Positions 51,570 through 58,485 of a stretch of 64,000 nucleotides of DNA are shown here, one piece after another. The position numbers were made by a program, and so were the translations under genes. The stretch's first letter is position 1; each line of letters begins with the position of its first letter. Source of the stretch: Parasediminibacterium sp046546515 (GTDB taxonomy: Bacteria > Bacteroidota > Bacteroidia > Chitinophagales > Chitinophagaceae). The notes beneath the pieces are model-generated. The model did not search any database, had not been told where the DNA came from, and saw only the letters and a program-made list of their open reading frames with translations. Location: NCBI RefSeq assembly GCF_046546515.1, contig NZ_JBKHKJ010000012.1, forward strand, positions 1 through 64,000, written 5' to 3'.

Positions 51570-52850
51570 ATGCAGAGAGATACATTGGTTTTTGACCTCA
51601 TCAACAAGGAACTGGAACGCCAGCGGCATGGCATAGAATTGATTGCCAGCGAGAACTTCACCTCGTTGCAGGTAATGCAGGCAATGGGCGGCGTAATGAC
51701 CAATAAATATGCGGAAGGCTACCCGGGGCGGCGTTATTATGCCGGCTGCGAAATTGTGGACCAAACAGAACAATTGGCCATTGACAGGCTCAAAGAAATT
51801 TTTAACGTTGAATATGCCAACGTGCAGCCACACAGTGGTGCACAGGCCAATGCGGCTATTGCATTGGCAGTGTTACAGCCAGGGGATACTACTTTAGGGC
51901 TAGATTTAAGCATGGGCGGACACCTTACCCATGGCAGCCCTGTAAACTATAGCGGAAAATTGTACAATGCACAGTTTTATGGCGTGGTGAAAGAAACGGG
52001 CTTGGTTGACTATGAAATGCTGGAAAAACAAGCCCGTGAACTGAAACCCAAATTGATTATCTGTGGTGCAAGTGCCTATAGCCGGGATTGGGATTATGCC
52101 CGCATCCGTGCCGTGGCAAACGAGGTAGGCGCATTGGTTTGGGCAGATATTGCGCATCCAGCGGGGTTAATTGCAAAAGGTTTGTTGAATAGCCCTTTTG
52201 CACATTGCCATTTTGTAACATCTACTACCCACAAAACCCTGCGTGGCCCCCGTGGCGGCGTGATAATGATGGGCAAGGATTTTGAAAACCCATTTGGCCA
52301 AAAAGACAATAAGGGCAACACAAAAATGATGAGCAATCTGCTGGACTTAGCCGTTTTCCCAGGCATTCAGGGCGGACCATTACAACATGTGATAGCTGCT
52401 AAAGCAATTGCTTTTGGGGAGATATTAACCGTTGAATTTTTGGTTTACCAGCAGCAAGTACAAAAAAATGCACAGGCCATGGCCAAGGCATTTGTAGATA
52501 AGGATTATCATATTATTAGTGGTGGTACTGACAATCATTTGATGTTGATTGATTTAAGAAACAAGAACATCAGCGGCAAGAAAGCTGAACAGGCACTGGT
52601 AAAAGCAGACATCACGGCCAATAAAAACATGGTACCTTTTGACGACAAGAGTGCTTTTATAACAAGTGGCATCCGTTTTGGTGTACCAGCCATTACCACA
52701 AGGGGCTTTAAAGAAGCCGAGATGCAGTTTGTGGTAGATGTAATAGATAGGGTATTGATGAATGCAGACAATGAAACTGAGATAGCATCAGTAAAAAAGC
52801 AAGTGAACGAGTTTATGACACAATTTGTTTTGTACCCGGAACTTGGGTAG
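51570..52850 (+). CDS. glyA: Serine hydroxymethyltransferase
   Basis: A PLP enzyme converting serine and tetrahydrofolate to glycine and methylene-tetrahydrofolate, the main one-carbon source. Landmarks: ELIASENFTS, NKYAEGYPGRRYYAGCE, NVQPHSGAQANAA, ADIAHPAGLIAKG and the PLP lysine in STTHKTLRGPRGG; the C-terminus has the typical small domain. ATG 51570 gives 426 residues; an upstream TTG (51549) is unlikely. A clear promoter lies upstream. Confidence 0.96.
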   Translation: MQRDTLVFDLINKELERQRHGIELIASENFTSLQVMQAMGGVMTNKYAEGYPGRRYYAGCEIVDQTEQLAIDRLKEIFNVEYANVQPHSGAQANAAIALAVLQPGDTTLGLDLSMGGHLTHGSPVNYSGKLYNAQFYGVVKETGLVDYEMLEKQARELKPKLIICGASAYSRDWDYARIRAVANEVGALVWADIAHPAGLIAKGLLNSPFAHCHFVTSTTHKTLRGPRGGVIMMGKDFENPFGQKDNKGNTKMMSNLLDLAVFPGIQGGPLQHVIAAKAIAFGEILTVEFLVYQQQVQKNAQAMAKAFVDKDYHIISGGTDNHLMLIDLRNKNISGKKAEQALVKADITANKNMVPFDDKSAFITSGIRFGVPAITTRGFKEAEMQFVVDVIDRVLMNADNETEIASVKKQVNEFMTQFVLYPELG

Positions 52851-52857
52851 GTTATTT

Positions 52858-52950
52858 TAAATTTTGAATTAGAACAACCCCTATTATAAATATTTAGCTT
52901 TAAATAATATGGGCTAATTCCTAATTATTAATTCCTAATTCCTAATTAAA
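52858..52950. repeat. Word-type intergenic repeat (TTCCTAA words)
   Basis: TTTTGAATTAGAA on the left and CTAATTCCTAATTATTAATT with CCTAATTCCTAATTAAA on the right, the same word as in the hairpin at 15543-15646, here with a weaker left arm. Fills the gap between glyA and the DUF4293 gene. Confidence 0.5.
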
Positions 52951-52951
52951 T

Positions 52952-53374
52952 ATGATACAACGTATCCAAACAGTATGGTTATTGCTAGCAACAATCTGCG
53001 CTTTTATAACGCTGCGGTTGTCTTTTTATAGCGGCATGAAGGTAGATGATGCCACAAAAGCAACTGTTTACACACACTTGAATGCGCTTAGCACCAACCC
53101 GTTGCTTATCATTACTGTTGCAATAGCCGCTGCGGCTTTTGTTGCCATTTTCTTATACAAAGACAGGAAAAGACAACTATTAATAACAGCAGGCATTGCC
53201 ATAGGGGCTATACTAACCATAGCTTTGTATTTTACCCAGATAAAATTATACACACAAGGGCAACTTAATTTAACCTCGATCTTTTCTTTCCTTATTCCCA
53301 TTTTTTTATTGCTTGCTGTGAGGGGCATTTGGAAAGATGAAAAATTAGTAAAAAGCACAGATAGGCTTCGCTAG
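52952..53374 (+). CDS. DUF4293 family membrane protein
   Basis: A 140-residue protein beginning MIQRIQTVWLLLATICAFIT, with four helices (about 6-25, 48-68, 73-93 and 103-125), the signature layout of DUF4293, a family confined to Bacteroidota. Function unknown. Same strand as glyA and the aminotransferase, but word-type repeats separate all three. Confidence 0.88.
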   Translation: MIQRIQTVWLLLATICAFITLRLSFYSGMKVDDATKATVYTHLNALSTNPLLIITVAIAAAAFVAIFLYKDRKRQLLITAGIAIGAILTIALYFTQIKLYTQGQLNLTSIFSFLIPIFLLLAVRGIWKDEKLVKSTDRLR

Positions 53375-53474
53375 TTATGAATTATGAGTTATGAATTATG
53401 GGTTTTAAGTTGGGGCTACCTACTTTTTATCCATAACTCATAATTCATAATTTATAACTCATAATTCACAAATA
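53375..53474. repeat. Word-type intergenic hairpin (TTATGAATTATGAG words)
   Basis: Left arm AGTTATGAATTATGAGTTAT and GAATTATGGG; right arm CCATAACTCATAATTCATAA and TTTATAACTCATAATTC. The two arms are nearly complementary over 30 bases. Lies between DUF4293 and the aminotransferase. Confidence 0.75.
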
Positions 53475-53477
53475 AAT

Positions 53478-54719
53478 ATGCTAAAAATAAGCAAACGGGG
53501 GCAGGACATGCCCTCCTCCCCTATACGGAAATTGGTTCCTTTTGCCGAGATGGCTACCAAGCGTGGCACAAAAGTATATCACCTGAATATTGGGCAGCCC
53601 GATATTGAAACGCCGCAGATAATGCTGGATGCTGTGCGCCACAGCGATTTTAAAATACTCGAATATGGGCATAGCGCAGGCAACGAAAGCTACCGTAGGA
53701 AACTGGTTAAATATTACAAAAGCGTGGATATAGATATTGACTTCACGCAAATAGTAATAACCACTGGCGGCAGCGAGGCCATTTTGTTTGGCTTCATGGC
53801 CTGTTTGGATTATGGCGATGAAGTCATAATCCCAGAGCCTTTCTATGCCAACTACCACGGTTTTGCCGCAGAAGCGGGCGTGGAAGTAGTTACGGTTACC
53901 TCGCATATTGCCAATGGCTTTGCCTTGCCACCTATTGAGGAACTGGAGAAAAAAATAACCCCACGCACCAAAGCCATTGTTATTTGCAACCCCAACAACC
54001 CTACTGGCTATGTATATGGCAAGGAAGAAATGAAGCAACTGGGCGAGATGGTGCTAAAACACGATTTATTCCTGTTTTGCGATGAAGCCTACCGTGAATT
54101 TAACTACGAAGGCGAAATGCCCCTCTCCTCTTTGAACCTGAAAGGGGTGGACAACAACGTTATAATGGTGGACACCATCAGCAAGCGGTACAGTGCATGT
54201 GGCGGCCGTATTGGCGCCTTGGTAACCCGCAACAAAGACCTGGTAAATGCCGTGATGAAGTTTGCACAAGCAAGGCTTTGCCCCCCTGGATTTGCCCAGA
54301 TAGCGGGCGAAGCGGCACTAGACCTGCCAGCAGATTATTTCGATACAACTAAAGCAGAATACAAAAACAGGCGCGACTTGATTGTAAAAAGGCTAAATGC
54401 GATAAAGGGCGTAAACTGCCCTAAACCAAGTGGTGCCTTTTATGCCATTGCAGAACTACCAATTGACGATGCAGACAAATTTTGCCAATGGCTGTTGGAG
54501 TCATTTAGTTATAATGGTGCTACTGTAATGCTTGCACCCGGCACTGGTTTTTACGCCACGCCGGGCTTAGGCAAAAAAGAAGTTAGGTTGGCCTATGTTC
54601 TAAACCTAACGGATATCAATGCTGCCATGGATTGCCTAGAAGAAGCACTAAAAGAATACAAACAGCATACTACCATAACTGCTGATTCAGGGGTGTTGGC
54701 AGAGGCAATGTATGCATAG
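53478..54719 (+). CDS. PLP-dependent class I/II aminotransferase
   Basis: A 413-residue fold-type I aminotransferase of the aspartate aminotransferase superfamily. LNIGQPDIETPQIMLDAV, TTGGSEAILFGFMACLD, CNPNNPTGYVYGKEEM, FCDEAYREFNYEGE and the PLP lysine in TISKRYSACGGRIG are present. Substrate cannot be told from the sequence. Start ATG 53478; the C-terminal 15 residues are extra. Same direction as its neighbours but isolated by repeats. Confidence 0.9.
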   Translation: MLKISKRGQDMPSSPIRKLVPFAEMATKRGTKVYHLNIGQPDIETPQIMLDAVRHSDFKILEYGHSAGNESYRRKLVKYYKSVDIDIDFTQIVITTGGSEAILFGFMACLDYGDEVIIPEPFYANYHGFAAEAGVEVVTVTSHIANGFALPPIEELEKKITPRTKAIVICNPNNPTGYVYGKEEMKQLGEMVLKHDLFLFCDEAYREFNYEGEMPLSSLNLKGVDNNVIMVDTISKRYSACGGRIGALVTRNKDLVNAVMKFAQARLCPPGFAQIAGEAALDLPADYFDTTKAEYKNRRDLIVKRLNAIKGVNCPKPSGAFYAIAELPIDDADKFCQWLLESFSYNGATVMLAPGTGFYATPGLGKKEVRLAYVLNLTDINAAMDCLEEALKEYKQHTTITADSGVLAEAMYA

Positions 54720-54721
54720 CT

Positions 54722-54803
54722 TTAAATTATTAATTATAAGTTATTAATTATGAGTTATGTATTGCCCTTTGACTCATAATTAATAACTTATAACTCATAA
54801 TTA
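54722..54803. repeat. Word-type intergenic hairpin (TTAATTATGAGTTAT words)
   Basis: Left arm ATTAATTATAAGTTATTAAT and TATGAGTTATG; right arm CATAATTAATAACTTATAAC and TCATAATTAAC. Long near-perfect stem between convergent genes, overlapping the end of the LTXXQ gene by a few bases; probable bidirectional terminator. Confidence 0.75.
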
Positions 54804-55199
54804 ACAAGGCCTTTTGGGGCGCATTGTTTTTTCTATTTCGTTATATTTTTGGAACTGCTCTTCAGTTAACACCTGCTTTATTTTTGCATCCCTTTCCCCA
54901 CTAAGCTTTTCAGCAACTTCCCTTTTTACTGGTGGCGGTGGAGGTGGCGGCGGTGTTGCAGGTTTGCCTTCTTTCACCCTTTCTTTTTCTATATCTGCAA
55001 AAAATGCCTTGTAGGCAGCTAGTACAGTTTCTTTCTGTGCTGCTGTTAGATGCAGTTCCTTGTCTAGCTTTTCACTTACTTTTTTCAAGTGTTCTTCCGG
55101 TGTTGGGGGCTTGGGTGGCTTATGTTCCGAACCTGGTTGTGCCATTGTAAAACCGGTGATAAACAATAAAACCCCCATTAACCATACATTCTTTTTCAT
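54801..55199 (-). CDS. Secreted LTXXQ-type protein
   Basis: A 132-residue exported protein: signal peptide KNVWLMGVLLFITGFTMAQ, then PEEHLKKVSEKLDKELHLTA with the LTxxQ motif (LTAAQKET), a proline run (PATPPPPPPPPVKRE) and a second helix with VLTEEQFQKYNEIEK. Resembles Spy/CpxP-like small periplasmic proteins used in Bacteroidota for metal or envelope stress; role inferred. ATG 55199 is the likely start; an upstream TTG is not. Confidence 0.7.
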   Translation of the reverse strand: MKKNVWLMGVLLFITGFTMAQPGSEHKPPKPPTPEEHLKKVSEKLDKELHLTAAQKETVLAAYKAFFADIEKERVKEGKPATPPPPPPPPVKREVAEKLSGERDAKIKQVLTEEQFQKYNEIEKTMRPKRPC

Positions 55200-55492
55200 G
55201 TTATGCAATTTTTACTTTTTAAAATGAAGTACAGAAAATAAGACGTGGAAATGGAATAAAACCTTTGTCTTAACCAAGATTTATAAGATTAATAGGATTT
55301 TTGTGATTTATTGACACAACTCTTGATGCTTATGAATTGGAACAGCACGGAAACACACCTTTTCTTTATTTTGCTTGTTGCGTCTTCCAGTATTTGTAGC
55401 TTTGTGGCAAAATAATACCAAATAGAAACAAAACAGCTATTATTGTGTTTAAATATGGTTGTAAGCAACCAACATATAAATCAAATTTATTC

Positions 55493-56725
55493 ATGGCTTT
55501 AGAAAAACTTCATTCAACAGTTTGCATTATTGGGGCTGGCCCCGCAGGTGCTTCAACCTCTATTTTTTTAAGCAAGCTGGGCATTGAGCATATTATTATT
55601 GACGGGGCAACTTTCCCTAGGGATAAGGTGTGCGGCGATGGACTTGACATGAAAAGTATCCGTATGCTCAACCATATCGACCCCAACATTATCCCTAATG
55701 AAATAATGCCCAACCCCAACTTCACGCCATCATGGGGTATGCGCTACATCACCACCAATGGGAAAAATATAGATTTTGCTTACAAGCCCCCAGCAGGCAA
55801 AGAAAACGAATGCCCTTTTTTTATTACCAAACGCTTTTATTTCGATAATTTTTTAATCCAAAAAATAAACTCCGCAACTGCCCTATTCAGGCAAGGCACA
55901 ATTGTAAAAACCATTGCTAAAGAAGGGGCAGACTGGAAAATAATAGCCACCAGCAGCACGGGCGAAGTAGAAATTACCTGCCAAATGCTGGTTGGTGCTG
56001 ATGGTGATCACTCTACTTTGCTGCGTTACCTAGGCGACCGGAAAATAAACCGTGAGCATTATGCCAGTTCCGTAAGGCAATACTGGAAAAATGTTGCTGG
56101 CACGCACCCCGATAATTTATTAGAATTTTACTATGCCCCCAACATACCAATGGGCTATTTCTGGATTTTCCCACTGGGCAATGGCGAAGCCAATGTAGGC
56201 TATGGCATTACCAGCAGCATAGCCAGCAAGCAGCACCTAAACGTGCGGAATACTTTTGCTGAATTAATAGAAAAAGACCCTGCACTGTCGCACCGCTTTA
56301 AATATGCCACTCCAATTGCTCCTGTAGAAGGCTGGGGCATACCCCTTGCCTCCTTAAAAAGGAAAGTGGTGGGAGATGGGTGGCTATTGGTTGGCGATGC
56401 AGCCTCCATGGTGTCTCCCAATACAGGGGAAGGCATTGGCACTGGCATGATGACGGGCTATATAGCTGCAAAATTTATTGATAAAGGCATAAAAGCAAAG
56501 AGTTTCAGCGAAGGCACATTGGCCAATTACAGCAGGGAGGTATTTAAACGGATGGAGCAAGAAATAAAAAGTTACGAGTTCAACCTGCGGCATCCTGGCA
56601 TTACCAATACGTTCATGGGCTTTTTTGTACGAGACAATTTTATATGCCGCATTGGTTTTAACTATATCATGAAAGGCTGGCTAAAAACGGCCTATCAAAA
56701 AGAGGTAACTGTAAATTTAGATTAA
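55493..56725 (+). CDS. Geranylgeranyl-reductase-family FAD oxidoreductase
   Basis: A 410-residue flavoprotein. FAD motif VCIIGAGPAGASTSIFLSKL, then the GGR-family sequence FPRDKVCGDGLDMKSIRML, QMLVGADGDHSTLLRYLG, WIFPLGNGEANVGYG and second FAD motif LLVGDAASMVSPNTGEGIGT. Reduces isoprenoid double bonds or hydroxylates quinone-like rings; the substrate is unknown. Starts at ATG 55493; an upstream GTG (55445) is not supported. A second enzyme of this superfamily is in the PKS cluster at 23242. Confidence 0.87.
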   Translation: MALEKLHSTVCIIGAGPAGASTSIFLSKLGIEHIIIDGATFPRDKVCGDGLDMKSIRMLNHIDPNIIPNEIMPNPNFTPSWGMRYITTNGKNIDFAYKPPAGKENECPFFITKRFYFDNFLIQKINSATALFRQGTIVKTIAKEGADWKIIATSSTGEVEITCQMLVGADGDHSTLLRYLGDRKINREHYASSVRQYWKNVAGTHPDNLLEFYYAPNIPMGYFWIFPLGNGEANVGYGITSSIASKQHLNVRNTFAELIEKDPALSHRFKYATPIAPVEGWGIPLASLKRKVVGDGWLLVGDAASMVSPNTGEGIGTGMMTGYIAAKFIDKGIKAKSFSEGTLANYSREVFKRMEQEIKSYEFNLRHPGITNTFMGFFVRDNFICRIGFNYIMKGWLKTAYQKEVTVNLD

Positions 56726-56760
56726 AATACAGTTTTCTTACCTTTACCAAAAACTGACAT

Positions 56761-57138
56761 ATGTCAGTTATCAACCTACCCATTTTGTACGTTGGTTCCA
56801 AAGGAGAAAAGCACCTGTATTCCCTGTTTGACAGCGGAGTAAACCTGTCCTGCATACACCCTGATTATGTGGAAGGATTATAAATACCCGTAAACCTTGG
56901 TCGCATCCGCATGATTTCTACGGCATCAAAAGGGCATTATATAGAAATAAAAGAAGTAGTCCGTTTAGATTTTTATTTGCACGATGTACTACTAAGCGAT
57001 GAATTTTTAGTAGTGCCTGGCCTAAGTGAGGAGGCCATCATTGGTGCCGCTACTATGCAAAAATGGCGCATCAAGCTAAACTTTGAACACGACACCGTAG
57101 AGGTTGACCCTAAAGTGGCTAAAATGCAATTGGTCTGA
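56761..57138 (+). pseudogene. Retropepsin-like aspartic protease gene split by an in-frame stop
   Basis: Read from ATG 56761 the frame gives a retropepsin-like domain: INLPILYVGSKGEKHLYSLF and the catalytic DSGV (FDSGVNLSCIH), then TAA at 56881-56883, then in the same frame IPVNLGRIRMISTASKGHYI, AIIGAATMQKWRIKLNF, HDTVEVDPKVAKM. The flap and second half thus follow a single nonsense codon with no other damage. One-base change (for example GAA to TAA) would account for it. The second half alone can start at ATG 56911. Either a young pseudogene, a sequencing error or a recoded stop. Confidence 0.72.
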
Positions 57139-57232
57139 ACCGGGATTTTTGGGATTATAAAGATTAAAGGGAAAAATTGAGCATAGTGGAATCACTTTAA
57201 TCCCCAAAATCCCCCCAAATCCCGGTTCAGAC
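57133..57232. repeat. GTCTGAACC-type inverted repeat
   Basis: Left arm GTCTGAACCGGGATTTTTGG (overlapping the end of the retropepsin-like frame); right arm CCAAATCCCGGTTCAGAC. Interior arms GGGATTATAAAGATTAAAG and CTTTAATCCCC also pair. Same layout as the repeats at 61316-61430. Lies between the convergent protease-like and M23 genes. Confidence 0.75.
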
Positions 57233-57234
57233 AA

Positions 57235-58206
57235 TTAATCAAAACTTTGGTTAGCACTCGCTGCTTGTTTCAGCAGGCGGTCGAATTGTGCCGGGTTAAT
57301 ATCGTTGTAAAAATAATATACAGGGTCTATAGGAATGCCGTTGCGGTGTACTTCATAGTGGCAATGTGGGCCAGTGCTTTTGCCCGTGCTGCCTACATAA
57401 CCAATCACTTCGCCACGTTTTACTGTTTTGCCGGGCCTAGTTTTTACCTTTACCATGTGGCCATACAAAGTCTCGTAGCCATAGCCGTGGTTGATGATTA
57501 CATGGTTGCCAAAACCACTGTTGTTAAACCCAGCTTCTTTTACGGTTCCGTCGGCAGTAGAGTATATAGGCGTGCCTTGAGGGGCAGTAAAATCTAGCCC
57601 AGCATGAAATTTCCTTACTTTATATACTGGGTCTATGCGGTAGCCAAAGCCACTGGCGATGCGGCTAAGGTCTTTGTTGCTCACAGGCTGAATGGCAGGT
57701 ATGGCACTTAGCAGTTTTTCTTTGTTTTTTACCATCCCCGCTATTTCGGCATAGCTTTTATCCATGAAAGCTACACGGGTAGTAAGGTTGTCCAACTGCC
57801 CCTTGATGCCCGTGATCAATATATTTTCGCTTAGCCCCTGCACTAGTTTTACCTCGTTGCTTTTTTCCATTTTCTTTACCCGCACGCTATCTGGTATAGG
57901 CGTGGCTTCAAAAATGGCACGGTACACGGTATTGTCCCTGTTTTCCAGTTCAGCCATTTGCAATTGCAACTGTTGTACTTGGTCTTGCAGCACAGTATAG
58001 TTATCTTTCAATGCCTTGTTTTGCTCCATCAACCTTTTTTCATTGGCAGAAGGGAAATAGCGGTAAGCAATGCTCATGATAATAAAAGCCGTAACCAAGC
58101 AAGCCGCCACAAACCCAAATATCCGCAGCATCCGTACCCTGAAAGGCACGTCTAGCTTCTCGTATCGAAGGGTGTTGGTATTATAGTAATATTTTATTTT
58201 TTTCAT
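57235..58206 (-). CDS. M23 family peptidoglycan endopeptidase
   Basis: A 323-residue membrane-anchored peptidase that cuts peptidoglycan cross-links or activates a partner. One N-terminal helix (about 27-49, GFVAACLVTAFIIMSIA), a coiled coil (55-90, with LQDQVQQLQLQMAELE), then the LytM domain with zinc ligands KFHAGLDF (His/Asp), ETLYGHMVKVK and GPHCHYEVHRNG. Start ATG 58206. It is divergent from alaS, an arrangement common in Bacteroidota. Confidence 0.92.
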   Translation of the reverse strand: MKKIKYYYNTNTLRYEKLDVPFRVRMLRIFGFVAACLVTAFIIMSIAYRYFPSANEKRLMEQNKALKDNYTVLQDQVQQLQLQMAELENRDNTVYRAIFEATPIPDSVRVKKMEKSNEVKLVQGLSENILITGIKGQLDNLTTRVAFMDKSYAEIAGMVKNKEKLLSAIPAIQPVSNKDLSRIASGFGYRIDPVYKVRKFHAGLDFTAPQGTPIYSTADGTVKEAGFNNSGFGNHVIINHGYGYETLYGHMVKVKTRPGKTVKRGEVIGYVGSTGKSTGPHCHYEVHRNGIPIDPVYYFYNDINPAQFDRLLKQAASANQSFD

Positions 58207-58221
58207 TTGACTATTTAAAAC

Positions 58222-58392
58222 ATTGCCACAGAGGCTCGAAGGCTCAAATAAAACGCAAAGTATTTAGTTATAGGTAATAAGTTATAAGTTATAGGTATTA
58301 AAAGGGTCTAAATTTGCCAACAATTTATTTTATGTACTTTTTACCTAATACTTACCATTTACTACCGGCCCTGCTTCGTGCCTTTATGGCAA
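58222..58392. repeat. Mixed repeat between M23 gene and alaS
   Basis: Outer arms are the dispersed repeat (ATTGCCACAGAGGCTCGAAG and CTTCGTGCCTTTATGGCA); the middle is a word-type hairpin (AATAAGTTATAAGTTATAGG and CCTAATACTTACC). The two repeat types are nested here. Confidence 0.6.
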
Positions 58393-58485
58393 AAGAAGCA
58401 ACCTGTATCTGAAATAACTACCTTCGCCGCCTTCAAAGATAATTTTTTAACGTACTTATAATAACAGTTTAACAAACTTGCTAGA

